From: XYA12-FULL-58-9 sp001798605
GTDB taxonomy: Bacteria > Myxococcota > XYA12-FULL-58-9
NCBI GenBank assembly: GCA_036736205.1
Contig: DAINMX010000018.1
Coordinates: 1 to 49,876 of the forward strand
Length of the DNA stretch: 49,876 bases
Direction: 5' to 3'
Part shown: positions 41,433 to 49,857 of the stretch, one piece after another
How the letters are laid out: the number at the start of each line of letters is the position of its first letter
How positions within the stretch are numbered: the first letter of the stretch is position 1
Notes under the pieces: model-generated
Seen by the model: only the letters and a program-made list of their open reading frames with translations
Told to the model about the DNA's origin: nothing
The model's database searches: none
Translations under genes and position numbers: made by a program

Positions 41433-42299
41433 TCACTCGTTTGCCTGGCGATTCGTTTTGGCCTTGGGGCGCACCACATATCGCCCTTCTTCGTTGATTC
41501 TGACATCTGGCAAAACGAAACTTTCTTCGAAACCGTCGTAGACTTCTTTCAGGTTGCGCCAAAACGCCTCGAGCTCACGGTTTCCCGGATGCTGGGCCAG
41601 CAACTCGACCAAGGTGTCTTGGGAGAGACGGGCCGGAAACATGTGGATCACGGGGTCGCGATTCCAACGGATGCGCGAGTCTATGGCCGCAAGATACAGC
41701 TCCTGCATCGGCTCGTCCTGGATGGGAATGCAACCAATGGTCACGCAGTCACCGTGAATGCAGATGTCGCCACCGAGGTTGACAACAGGGCCGGGGGTGC
41801 CGTCGGGGCTACGAGGTCTTCCGAGGATACGGTCGGCTTTGTTGGGGTAGTTGACCAAGATGGACAGGTGATAGCTGCTGTTCGGATTGAAGGCGGTGGC
41901 TTGGTACACGCCTTCGGGAACCTGCAAATCACCACGCCGGCGCTTCGGGCCGAGGTCACCGGAGTTCGCGCAAATGGGAAAAGTCTTGACCAACGTCATC
42001 TTACCAGAGACGGAATTGGCGCCCCACATTTCCAACTCGCCCTCGCGTTTGAAAATACGAATGAGCAGTGATCGGGCCGGATAATCGACGCCCGCCGCAG
42101 CAAAAGTCACTTTGAGCTCGTCACCAATCCTGGCGCGTGCCCGTTTCACTCTCTCCGCGTTGCTTTGTCGCTTTGCAAATGATGGATCACTCTGCAAGGA
42201 CGGTGGTTCACTCAGCGCAGCAGTTTGCCCGCCCTGGGCGAACGAAGGCTTGGCTGCTACCAACGGCAACGCGCCAACGAGGACGAGCAATGGAACCAT
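41433..42299 (-). CDS. L,D-transpeptidase (YkuD) family protein
   Basis: A secreted cysteine enzyme of the type that cross-links peptidoglycan or attaches lipoproteins to it. ATG 42299 gives a clean signal peptide (LLVLVGALPLVAAKPSFAQ). In-frame ATGs at 42350 and 42377 would add an N-terminal region, and none has a good ribosome site. The catalytic segment reads ICIHGDCVTIGCIPI, with the conserved H-G-x(n)-G-C. The preceding VPEGVYQATAFNPNSS is typical of the ErfK/YkuD group. It belongs to a run of envelope genes with the amidase. Confidence 0.88.
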   Translation of the reverse strand: MVPLLVLVGALPLVAAKPSFAQGGQTAALSEPPSLQSDPSFAKRQSNAERVKRARARIGDELKVTFAAAGVDYPARSLLIRIFKREGELEMWGANSVSGKMTLVKTFPICANSGDLGPKRRRGDLQVPEGVYQATAFNPNSSYHLSILVNYPNKADRILGRPRSPDGTPGPVVNLGGDICIHGDCVTIGCIPIQDEPMQELYLAAIDSRIRWNRDPVIHMFPARLSQDTLVELLAQHPGNRELEAFWRNLKEVYDGFEESFVLPDVRINEEGRYVVRPKAKTNRQANE

Positions 42300-42537
42300 T
42301 GGCCGTGGAACACAGATGTATGACGATAGATTTTGGCGAGTTGGAAGCATGTGTCTCTGCAAAGTTGGAGCAAGCATCGGGCCAAATCGCGACTATTGCA
42401 ATCGTTGAGAATTTGACTATTCCTTACTTTCAACTCCTTGCGCAAATGGCAAGATGTGCCCACCTTGCTCCTCTGGGTCGGCATCTCGATCCCATCTCGA
42501 TCCAAATCTCAATCTGAATCGCGAAAGGGAGAACACA

Positions 42538-43037
42538 ATGTACGTTGTTGCTGGAGTCACAGGTCACGTTGGTTCAATCGTTGCAAATCAACTGCTGGAC
42601 AAAGAATGCCGGGTGCGAGTCATCGTGCGTGACGAAAAGAAAGGCGAGCCTTTTGCCAAACGGGGAGCGGAGGTNNNNNNNNNNNNNNNNNNNNNNNNNN
42701 NNNNNNNNNNNNNNNNNNNNNNNNNNNNNNNNNNNNNNNNNNNNNNNNNNNNNNNNNNNNNNNNNNNNNNNNNNTCATTGATCTGCAGGGGCCCGCTTAC
42801 AGCCAACGTCAGGTGGCCACAGTGCTTGGCACAGCCCTCGGCAAGAAACTCGAGATCGTCGATGTACCGCAAAACGGTTGGCTCGACGCAATGATGAAGA
42901 GCGGTTTGCCCAAGCCGATCGCCGAATCCTATGCAGAGATGTACACTGGTTTCGGTTCGGGCAAGGTTCGACCCCGCGGCGATCGACTGTTGAAAGGGAA
43001 GACCACCCTCGACGAGGTCATCAACACCATCGTCTAG
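42538..43037 (+). CDS. NmrA-like NAD(P)-binding protein, broken by a scaffold gap
   Basis: An atypical short-chain dehydrogenase-like protein from ATG 42538 (AAGGGAG upstream). The N-terminal Rossmann motif is VTGHVGSIVAN, followed by VRVIVRD. The C-terminal part after the gap (LGTALGKKLEIVDVPQ, YAEMYTGFGSGKV) matches the end of NmrA/quinone-reductase-like proteins. These usually have about 290 residues. Only about 130 are visible, so some 450-500 bases are probably missing where 100 N stand (42675-42774). Function cannot be set beyond the fold. Confidence 0.8.
42675..42774. other. Run of 100 N (scaffold gap) inside the NmrA-like gene
   Basis: A placeholder gap. The protein family length implies the true gap is several hundred bases. 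Confidence 0.95.
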
Positions 43038-43106
43038 GGATCTGCTGGATCTGAATCTGGATCTGGATCTGGGATCTGGATCTGATCTGCTGGATCTGCT
43101 GGACCT
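43037..43106. repeat. Degenerate GGATCT repeat tract
   Basis: At least eight copies of GGATCT/GATCTG with short TG or CTG spacers lie between the NmrA-like stop and the gnd leader. They may act as a binding array or be replication slippage. No hairpin with a T-run is present. Confidence 0.75.
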
Positions 43107-43211
43107 TCTGGGTCCTCAATGGTGCCGTCCGCATAGTAGTGCTACCGTAAAGCCGATTACGCCGACAGACCACAGCTGGTGGAGCTGCTCACACGGCGGC
43201 AGGAGATTGCT

Positions 43212-44192
43212 ATGAAGTTGGGTATGGTCGGCCTCGGGCGCATGGGTGCCAATATGGCTGAACGATTGCTCCACGGGGCCCACCAGGTGGTTGCCTTCGA
43301 TCTCTCGCCCACGAACGTCGCCGAGGCGGCGAAGATGGGGGCCGAGGCAGCAAGCAACCTCGAGGAGCTGGTCGAGAAACTCGACAGTCCGCGGGTCGTC
43401 TGGTGCATGGTACCAGCGGGGCAACCTACCGAGGCCGTCGTCCAACAACTGGGAAGAGTGCTCGCTGACGGCGACATCATCATCGACGGCGGCAACAGCT
43501 ACTTCAAAGACGACGTGCGCCGCGCCAGCGAGCTTGCCATCAAGGGCATCCGCTACATTGACGCCGGCACCAGCGGCGGCGTTTGGGGACGCGAGCGTGG
43601 TTACTGTTTGATGGTCGGTGGCGACAAGCAGGCAGTCGATCACATCGAGCCCGTGTTGCGCACACTGGCACCGGGTCGGGGAGATATTGCGGCCACCCCC
43701 GGCCGTGAGAATCGCCAGACCACAGCCGAAGATGGGTTTCTGCACTGCGGACCCGTGGGTGCTGGTCACTTCGTCAAGATGGTGCACAACGGCATCGAGT
43801 ATGGCCTCATGCAAGCCTACGCCGAAGGCTTCGACATCATGAAAAACGCGGCGTCGGCAAATCTGGCTGAGGATATCCAGTATAACCTGGATCTTGGCGA
43901 CATCGCCGAGGTGTGGCGGCGTGGCAGCGTAGTAGGCTCCTGGTTGCTCGATCTCACCGCCATGGTCCTCACCGAGAGTCCGTCCCTCACCGAATACTCA
44001 GGCTTTGTCCAGGACTCGGGAGAGGGGCGATGGATGGTACAGGCGGCAGTTGAGGAAGCGGTGCCTGCCGAGGTAATCACAGCCGCTTTGTTTGCGCGCT
44101 TCCGTTCCCGTCAGACACACACCTTCGCCGAGAAGGTGCTCTCGGCTATGCGGCACAAATTCGGCGGCCACGTCGAACCGCGCAAGGAGTGA
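43212..44192 (+). CDS. gnd: 6-phosphogluconate dehydrogenase, decarboxylating (short YqeC type)
   Basis: Oxidises 6-phosphogluconate to ribulose 5-phosphate and CO2. It has 326 residues from ATG 43212 (AGGAG seven bases upstream), the short form rather than the 470-residue E. coli type. Motifs are GLGRMGANMAERL, GTSGGVWGRERGYCLMVGG, and the active-site stretch GHFVKMVHNGIEYGLMQAY. After the second beta strand the sequence reads VAFDLSP. The aspartate there, where NADP enzymes have N-R, predicts NAD+ use. It is first in a gnd-zwf-pgl operon. Confidence 0.93.
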   Translation: MKLGMVGLGRMGANMAERLLHGAHQVVAFDLSPTNVAEAAKMGAEAASNLEELVEKLDSPRVVWCMVPAGQPTEAVVQQLGRVLADGDIIIDGGNSYFKDDVRRASELAIKGIRYIDAGTSGGVWGRERGYCLMVGGDKQAVDHIEPVLRTLAPGRGDIAATPGRENRQTTAEDGFLHCGPVGAGHFVKMVHNGIEYGLMQAYAEGFDIMKNAASANLAEDIQYNLDLGDIAEVWRRGSVVGSWLLDLTAMVLTESPSLTEYSGFVQDSGEGRWMVQAAVEEAVPAEVITAALFARFRSRQTHTFAEKVLSAMRHKFGGHVEPRKE

Positions 44193-44196
44193 GCGC

Positions 44197-45723
44197 ATGG
44201 CAACTTCACGGGCCGGCCTCCAGAAATCGACAAGAATGGCAGATCCCTGCGCTCTGGTGATCTTTGGCGCCAAGGGTGACCTGACCAAGCGCAAGTTGGT
44301 TCCGGCGTTGATCAACCTAGCAAGGCAACAACTGCTGCCAGAGGGGTTTGCCGTCATCGGTTTTGGCCGCGGCGACATGACAGCAGAGTCATTTCGCAAA
44401 CGTTTGCGCGACGAGATGGAGGAGTACACCGGCGGCAATCTCGAAGCTGAGCTGTGGCAATGGATGGAGAAGCGTATCCATTGGGTGAGCGGCAGTTTTG
44501 ACGAGAAGGAGGCCTACACTGCGCTCCGCACCGTGCTCGTTCACGTTGACGAGAAGCATGGCACTGGCGGCAACGCCATCTTCTACCTCGCCACCGCGCC
44601 CTCGTATTTCGCGCCAGTGGTCGAGGGGTTGCACGGGGCCAACTTGATTGCGCAAGACAATGGCTGGCGCCGGGTGGTTGTCGAAAAGCCCTTCGGCAGA
44701 GACCTAGATTCGGCGCGGGCACTCAACGAGCGGCTGCGGTGCTTTCTCGACGAAAAGCAAATCTACCGCATCGATCACTATCTCGGCAAAGAGACGGTGC
44801 AGAACATTCTTGTCTTCCGCTTTGCCAACGGTATGTTTGAACCTATTTGGAACCGTCGCTACGTCGACCACGTGCAGATCACCGTCGTCGAAACCCTCGG
44901 GGTCGAAAAGCGAGGTGGCTACTATGAGACGTCCGGTGCCCTGCGCGACATGGTACCCAATCACATCTTTCAGTTGATCTCCCTGGTCGCCATGGAGCCG
45001 CCCATTTCCTTCGACGCCGACGCGGTCCGCGATGAGCAATCAAAGGTGATCAGGGCCATCAGGCCAATGTCACCGACAGAGGTTTTGAGCCGTACTGTCC
45101 GCGGGCAATACGGTGCCGGGGTGGCGGGGGGGGTGACTCTGCCGGACTACCGCGCCGAGGAGCGCGTCAGTTCCAACTCGACCACCGAAACCTACGTCGC
45201 CATGAAACTCGAGATCGATAACTGGCGCTGGAAGGATGTGCCTTTCTATTTGCGCGTCGGCAAGGCGTTGCCCAAGCGACGCACCGAAATCGTGGTGAAA
45301 TTCCGCCGCCCACCCCTCTCCCTGTTTAGGGAAACGGAAGTTGATACCCTCAACCGCAACCTTCTGGTGCTCGGTATTCAACCTGACGAGGGAATTCAAC
45401 TGAGCTTCGGCGCCAAGGTGCCTGGTGCCACCATGCGCATCGGCACCGTCAACATGAGCTTCACCTACAGCGAACATTTTGAAGTGGCCCCCGCGACGGG
45501 ATACGAACGTCTGCTCTATGAGGCCATGCTTGGCGACCAAACCCTCTTCCAACGAGCAGACATGGTTGAAGCCGGCTGGCGGGTGGTGAGTCCAGTGCTG
45601 GAGCAATGGCAAGCCGAGCCACCGCACAGCTTTCCCAACTACGCTGCCGGGAGCTGGGGCCCAAAGCAGGCGGACGAGCTGTTGGCGCAGGACGGGCAAT
45701 ACTGGCACGAGCCCGACAAATGA
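44197..45723 (+). CDS. zwf: Glucose-6-phosphate 1-dehydrogenase
   Basis: Oxidises glucose 6-phosphate to the lactone, the entry step of the oxidative pentose phosphate pathway. It has 508 residues from ATG 44197 with AAGGAG eight bases upstream, four bases after the gnd stop. Motifs are FGAKGDLTKRKL (nucleotide binding), VEKPFGRDL and the active-site signature RIDHYLGKETVQN. The C-terminal landmark SPVLEQW is present. The length is normal. Confidence 0.97.
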   Translation: MATSRAGLQKSTRMADPCALVIFGAKGDLTKRKLVPALINLARQQLLPEGFAVIGFGRGDMTAESFRKRLRDEMEEYTGGNLEAELWQWMEKRIHWVSGSFDEKEAYTALRTVLVHVDEKHGTGGNAIFYLATAPSYFAPVVEGLHGANLIAQDNGWRRVVVEKPFGRDLDSARALNERLRCFLDEKQIYRIDHYLGKETVQNILVFRFANGMFEPIWNRRYVDHVQITVVETLGVEKRGGYYETSGALRDMVPNHIFQLISLVAMEPPISFDADAVRDEQSKVIRAIRPMSPTEVLSRTVRGQYGAGVAGGVTLPDYRAEERVSSNSTTETYVAMKLEIDNWRWKDVPFYLRVGKALPKRRTEIVVKFRRPPLSLFRETEVDTLNRNLLVLGIQPDEGIQLSFGAKVPGATMRIGTVNMSFTYSEHFEVAPATGYERLLYEAMLGDQTLFQRADMVEAGWRVVSPVLEQWQAEPPHSFPNYAAGSWGPKQADELLAQDGQYWHEPDK

Positions 45724-46433
45724 TCGTCGTCGCCAACGACGCCTACGCGAAGACCGCGGCAGGCAAAATCCTAGATGTCGCGGATGCGGCGGTGTCTGCG
45801 CACGGCGCGTTTCACGTCGCCCTCGCGGGCGGCTCAACGCCGAAGGCAATCTATCGTCGCCTCGTTGCAGCCGAGCACGACTTTCGCTACTGGCATGTTT
45901 ACTTCGGGGACGAGCGCTGGGTACCAAGGGAGCACCCCGACAGCAACTATCGCATGGCGAGGGAGGCCTTGCTCGACCACGTGCCCATTCCGGCAGCACA
46001 AATCCATGCGGTGCCTACGGACACCGGAGATCCGCAAGGTGCCGCCAAGTTGTACGAGGCCACCCTGCATCTCGCATTGCCCGCAGAAAACGGCGCGCAG
46101 CGTCTTGATTTAATTCTGCTCGGCCTCGGGTCGGACGGGCACACCGCATCTTTGTTTCCCGGCAGCACCGCGCTCGATGAGCGCAAACGCTGGGTGGTCG
46201 CCAACTGGGTCGAGAAGCTCGCGAGTCAACGCATCACCTTGACCTACCCGGCGATTGCCAGAGCGCGACAGCTATTTTTTCTTGTTACAGGCGTTGGCAA
46301 ACGCGACATCCTAGCCCAGGTGCGCACGGCAATGGGCACCGATGCGTTCCCAGCAGCAAAGTTTTCCGCCCAACAGGTCGAGTGGATCGTCGATCAGGCC
46401 GCCGCGGGCGACCCATGCGGTGTCACCGGTTGA
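45720..46433 (+). CDS. pgl: 6-phosphogluconolactonase
   Basis: Hydrolyses 6-phosphogluconolactone between the zwf and gnd steps. It has 237 residues of the DevB/SOL type, related to glucosamine-6-phosphate isomerase. Motifs are VALAGGSTPKAIYR, WHVYFGDERWVP, SNYRMAREALL and LLGLGSDGHTASLFPG. Its ATG overlaps the zwf stop (ATGA), so the two are translated together. It completes the three-gene oxidative branch. Confidence 0.96.
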   Translation: MIVVANDAYAKTAAGKILDVADAAVSAHGAFHVALAGGSTPKAIYRRLVAAEHDFRYWHVYFGDERWVPREHPDSNYRMAREALLDHVPIPAAQIHAVPTDTGDPQGAAKLYEATLHLALPAENGAQRLDLILLGLGSDGHTASLFPGSTALDERKRWVVANWVEKLASQRITLTYPAIARARQLFFLVTGVGKRDILAQVRTAMGTDAFPAAKFSAQQVEWIVDQAAAGDPCGVTG

Positions 46434-46480
46434 ACAGACACAATCGTGCTCAGTCTGGTGGTCGCACACAGTGATCTGGC

Positions 46481-47485
46481 GTGCCGTCGCGAGTCGCGCT
46501 ATGGCCCCTTGCCGTGATTGACGTTCGCCAACTCTCGAAGACCTATCGCGTACCCATCAAGGAGCCTGGACTCTCTGGATCTCTGCGGGGACTTTTTGTC
46601 CGCCGCTACCGCGACGTACATGCTGTGGCGGACGTATCCTTCAAGATCGAGCAAGGGGAACGGGTCGGTTTTCTCGGACCGAACGGTGCAGGCAAAACCA
46701 CAACTCTCAAGATGCTCTCGGGCCTATTGCACCCGACCTCGGGCGACATCTCGGTTCTAGGTTTCACTCCGAAGGAGCGGAAGAACGACTTCCTGCGCCA
46801 GATCACTTTGGTCATGGGGCAGAAACAGCAGCTGTTGTGGGATATCCCGGCCCGGGAGACCTTCGAGCTCAATCGCGCCATGTATGACCTAGACCGTGCC
46901 GACTACCGACGAACGCTAGACGAGTTGGTCGAGATGCTGCGGCTCTCCGACATCCTCGACAAACCGGTGCGCAATCTGTCTCTCGGCGAGCGTATGAAGT
47001 GCGAGTTAACCGCAGCAGTTCTGCACCGGCCGCGTGTGTTGTTTCTCGATGAACCGACCATCGGCCTGGATGTTGAGATGCAATTAGAGGTGCGGCGATT
47101 CATTGCCGATCTAAACAACAGGTTTGGCGCGACCGTGTTGTTGACCAGCCATTACATGCAAGACATTGCGGCGTTGACCTCACGCATTCTGATCATCGAC
47201 CACGGGCGTTTGTGTTACGACGGCTCCAGGGAAGAGCTCGCGCAGCGAATCGCTCCGGAGAGGCGGGTCATCGTCCGCCAGCATGTTCCCGCGTTGCTGG
47301 CGCTCGGATTTGTCGAGGACCATGGACGCATGGTAACCACCGCCGCCGTTGACCAGGTCAACATGCTCTTGGAGGAGGTCATGAGACGCGCCCCCTCTGC
47401 CGAAATAGGCGTGGAGGAGGTTCCGCTCGACGAGATGATGACACGTTACTTTCGCAGCCGAGGCGAACGAAGAGACCCGTCGTGA
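46481..47485 (+). CDS. ABC exporter ATP-binding protein
   Basis: The ATPase of a three-gene ABC-2 type exporter. It has 334 residues from GTG 46481; GTG 46514 is an alternative and neither has a clear ribosome site. Walker A is GPNGAGKTT, the signature loop is LSLGERMKCE and Walker B is RVLFLDEPTIGLD. The H-loop histidine is in LLTSHYMQDI. The C-terminal 90 residues form an extension typical of the COG4586 group. It overlaps the first permease gene (GTGA). Confidence 0.93.
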   Translation: MPSRVALWPLAVIDVRQLSKTYRVPIKEPGLSGSLRGLFVRRYRDVHAVADVSFKIEQGERVGFLGPNGAGKTTTLKMLSGLLHPTSGDISVLGFTPKERKNDFLRQITLVMGQKQQLLWDIPARETFELNRAMYDLDRADYRRTLDELVEMLRLSDILDKPVRNLSLGERMKCELTAAVLHRPRVLFLDEPTIGLDVEMQLEVRRFIADLNNRFGATVLLTSHYMQDIAALTSRILIIDHGRLCYDGSREELAQRIAPERRVIVRQHVPALLALGFVEDHGRMVTTAAVDQVNMLLEEVMRRAPSAEIGVEEVPLDEMMTRYFRSRGERRDPS

Positions 47486-48282
47486 GTGGACTCTTGATTC
47501 ACCTTCGTGCTGCACCGACCTTGTTGCGGATCGGGTTTGCAGAGATGGTCGCCTACCGCGCCGAAGTTGCTGTTTGGATTCTGACCGCAACGTTGCCCCT
47601 GGTGATGCTCGCTTTGTGGAGCGCTGCTGCCGATGGCGGCACCTTGGGATCCTTCTCGCAGGACGACTTTGTGCGCTATTTCGCGGTGATCCTCGTCGTT
47701 CGCCAGGTGACCTCGGCGTGGTTGGTTTGGGAGCTGAACTACAATGTTCGAACCGGCGCGCTGTCACCGATGCTCCTACGCCCCCTCAATCCGTTGTGGT
47801 GGAATTTGGCCGAGACCGTGGGTGCCCTACCGCTACGCATCATTGTGTTGAGCCCGATCTTGGCGGTCTTGATTTGGTGGAAACCACAAATCGCCTTGCT
47901 TCCCAGTGCTGCGACATTCTTTCTCGGCTGTGTCAGCGTCTTTCTCGCATTCGTGTTGGCATGGCTGGTACAGGCGGTTTTCGGCATGCTCGCATTCTGG
48001 TACGAGCAATCCGTTGGCCTCTACAATCTTTGGTTCGTCGCCGTCGCATTGCTGGGGGGCTATGTGATTCCCATGGATCTCCTGCCGTCCAGCATTGTCC
48101 CTCTGGCGCGCGTCCTCCCGTTTCACTCGGCACTCGGGGCCCCCGTCGAGGTGTGGCTCGACGCAACTCCAGATCCGTGCCGGACCTTGGCGCTCCAGGC
48201 GGTTTGGGTCGCCGTGACTGCAACCGCAGCGTGGTTCATGTGGGGCCGCGGACTGCGCCGATACGGAGCCGTCGGTGCGTGA
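47482..48282 (+). CDS. ABC-2 type permease (COG4587-like)
   Basis: A 266-residue integral membrane protein with about six hydrophobic segments, starting at GTG 47482 overlapping the ATPase stop. VAVWILTATLPLVMLALW, the charged QDDFVRYFAVILVVRQ and the conserved loop LSPMLLRPLNPLWW are characteristic. The last resembles the first of two paired permeases in COG4586/4587/3694 exporters. The substrate is unknown. Confidence 0.87.
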   Translation: MSGLLIHLRAAPTLLRIGFAEMVAYRAEVAVWILTATLPLVMLALWSAAADGGTLGSFSQDDFVRYFAVILVVRQVTSAWLVWELNYNVRTGALSPMLLRPLNPLWWNLAETVGALPLRIIVLSPILAVLIWWKPQIALLPSAATFFLGCVSVFLAFVLAWLVQAVFGMLAFWYEQSVGLYNLWFVAVALLGGYVIPMDLLPSSIVPLARVLPFHSALGAPVEVWLDATPDPCRTLALQAVWVAVTATAAWFMWGRGLRRYGAVGA

Positions 48283-49057
48283 GCTACGTCTGATCGCCGC
48301 GCTCGCCCGGGTGGCCCTGATGAATGCCGCGCAGTATCGTGCGAGCTTTCTCGTCGACCTCGTGACAGGGGCAGTCAGCACGGTGGGCATCGTTCTGCCC
48401 TTGGCGCTGGTCTACAACCACACCGAAAGAATTGCCGGGTGGAGCTTTCACGAATCATTGCTCGTGACCGGTTTCTTTTTGCTCTTGCAGGGTGCTGTGG
48501 GGCTCGCCGTCGAACCGAATCTCTCGGCGATTGTGGAGGGCGTGCGCAGTGGTGCCCTCGATTACCTCGTACTCAAACCCGTCGACGCGCAGTTGGTCGC
48601 CAGCATGCAACGCATCGCCCCCGCGAAGATCTGGCACCTCCTCGCGGGTGTCGGCGTCGTCCTATGGGGGTTGTCGGCTCTGCCATCGCCATCCCTGGTC
48701 GCCTCACTCACCGCTGTGGTGCTGTTTGTCGTCGGACTGTTCGCTACCTATGCCCTGTGGGTCCTCGTAATCTGTACGAGCTTCTGGTTCGTGAAGGTGG
48801 ACAATCTTAGCTATCTCCTGGTGGCAGTTGTCGACGCCGGCCGTTGGCCGGTAACCGTCTACAAAGGTTGGGTGCGGTTGTTTCTGACGGTGGTGATTCC
48901 GGTGGCGATGGTCACCAGCTATCCGGCATTGGCGCTCTTGGGCCGGCTGGGGCCGTGGCTCGCCGTGCAGGGAGTCGTCGTCGCAATCGTTCTTCTGGTG
49001 ATCAGTCGCGTCGCGTGGCTCCTCGCACTCTCTCGCTACACCAGCGCGAGCTCGTGA
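48275..49057 (+). CDS. ABC-2 type permease (COG3694-like)
   Basis: A 260-residue membrane protein with about six hydrophobic segments, starting at GTG 48275 and overlapping the previous gene by eight bases. The loop VRSGALDYLVLKPVDAQ mirrors the LSPMLLRPLNP loop of the other permease, and SFWFVKVDNLSYL is another family landmark. The pair probably forms a heterodimeric channel with the ATPase at 46481. It is last in the operon. Confidence 0.87.
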   Translation: MRELRLIAALARVALMNAAQYRASFLVDLVTGAVSTVGIVLPLALVYNHTERIAGWSFHESLLVTGFFLLLQGAVGLAVEPNLSAIVEGVRSGALDYLVLKPVDAQLVASMQRIAPAKIWHLLAGVGVVLWGLSALPSPSLVASLTAVVLFVVGLFATYALWVLVICTSFWFVKVDNLSYLLVAVVDAGRWPVTVYKGWVRLFLTVVIPVAMVTSYPALALLGRLGPWLAVQGVVVAIVLLVISRVAWLLALSRYTSASS

Positions 49058-49251
49058 GTTACAGAGGTCAAGAGCAAAACGGAGAATCTGATCCTCTGCC
49101 GAATCTGGACGGCCTCCCTGTGTATGACCCATTCGAATTCTTTCTGCACGTAGCCCACTGGATCCGCCTCCATCGGCAAGGTGGACCAGAGAACGGAACT
49201 GGCAGGCATGTGTTTGGATGCGAAGAAACCAAGCGCCGAAGGCCAGCGTGG

Positions 49252-49581
49252 CTACTTTCTCCAATACCCTGGTCGCCGCTTGAAGTGAGCGAAAGCAATG
49301 ACCTGGATCTCCTCACCTTTCACCATATACACAACCGAATACGGGAAGCGCTTGAGGAATACGCGCCAAACAGGATCTTTGGCCGTGCTGCCAGGCGCTG
49401 GAACTGCCGTGCTGCCATGCGCTGGAACTGCACCGACTGGCGTCTCCCTCAGTCGGTCTAGTGCATCAACGGCTTCAGCATAGAGTTCGTCACCAAGTTT
49501 AGGACGACGTTCGTTGTACCAGGCAATGGCGCTGCGGAGTTCTTCTTCTGCCTCAGCCGCTATCCGGATTCGTTTGGGCAT
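49252..49581 (-). CDS. ParE/RelE-superfamily toxin with an 8-residue tandem insert
   Basis: A 109-residue toxin of the plasmid-stabilisation type. Relatives poison gyrase (ParE) or ribosome-bound mRNA (RelE). The N-terminal helices (EAEEELRSAIAWYNE, YAEAVDALDRLRE) and C-terminal strands (VWRVFLKRFPYSVVY, VIAFAHFKRRPGYW) are intact. Between them, residues 52-67 are two copies of VPA[HP]GSTA, encoded by a 24-bp tandem repeat at 49382-49429. Relatives have only a short link there. It starts three bases after the antitoxin stop. Confidence 0.9.
   Translation of the reverse strand: MPKRIRIAAEAEEELRSAIAWYNERRPKLGDELYAEAVDALDRLRETPVGAVPAHGSTAVPAPGSTAKDPVWRVFLKRFPYSVVYMVKGEEIQVIAFAHFKRRPGYWRK
49382..49429. 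repeat. 24-bp in-frame tandem repeat within the toxin gene
   Basis: Two adjacent 24-base copies that differ at one base (G/T at 49394 and 49418). They add eight codons each and keep the toxin frame. Confidence 0.9.
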
Positions 49582-49584
49582 CAG

Positions 49585-49806
49585 CTACGGGCGAAGCCGT
49601 TCCTTGACTGCATCCCAATCATCAAACTGTGCTTGCCCAGAACGGACCTTCTGCACACGCCGTTGGATTTCGGCTGCCCACGCCGCCTCAACGTCCTCGT
49701 CCGGCTCGCCATCGAGGCTCTCCAGCAAACGTGCGACCAATTCGGCCCGCTGGTCTACGGACAACTCGAGCGCTTGAAAAAGGATCTCCTCGGCCGCATC
49801 AGTCAT
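49585..49806 (-). CDS. Addiction-module antitoxin (TIGR02574-like)
   Basis: A 73-residue acidic, helical protein from the second ATG (49806); another ATG lies one codon earlier. ELSVDQRAELVARLLESLD, EAAWAAEIQRRV and the C-terminal DDWDAVKERLRP match the putative addiction-module component family that pairs with ParE/RelE toxins. The order antitoxin-toxin with a three-base gap is standard. A palindrome at 49828-49857 probably serves autoregulation. Confidence 0.9.
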   Translation of the reverse strand: MTDAAEEILFQALELSVDQRAELVARLLESLDGEPDEDVEAAWAAEIQRRVQKVRSGQAQFDDWDAVKERLRP

Positions 49807-49827
49807 CAACTCGAGAGTAGCCGTTTG

Positions 49828-49857
49828 TAACGTGTTTGGCCATAGAGGAACACGTTA
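49828..49857. promoter_or_regulatory. Operator-like inverted repeat upstream of the antitoxin
   Basis: TAACGTGTT (49828-49836) and AACACGTTA (49849-49857) are perfect 9-base arms around a 12-base spacer. They lie 22 bases upstream of the antitoxin start. An autorepression site for the toxin-antitoxin complex is the likely role. Confidence 0.6.

Noticed and set aside
45070..45999. A 309-codon minus-strand open frame
   Set aside because: Antisense to zwf and pgl, with Arg/Ser/Pro-rich composition typical of a shadow frame.
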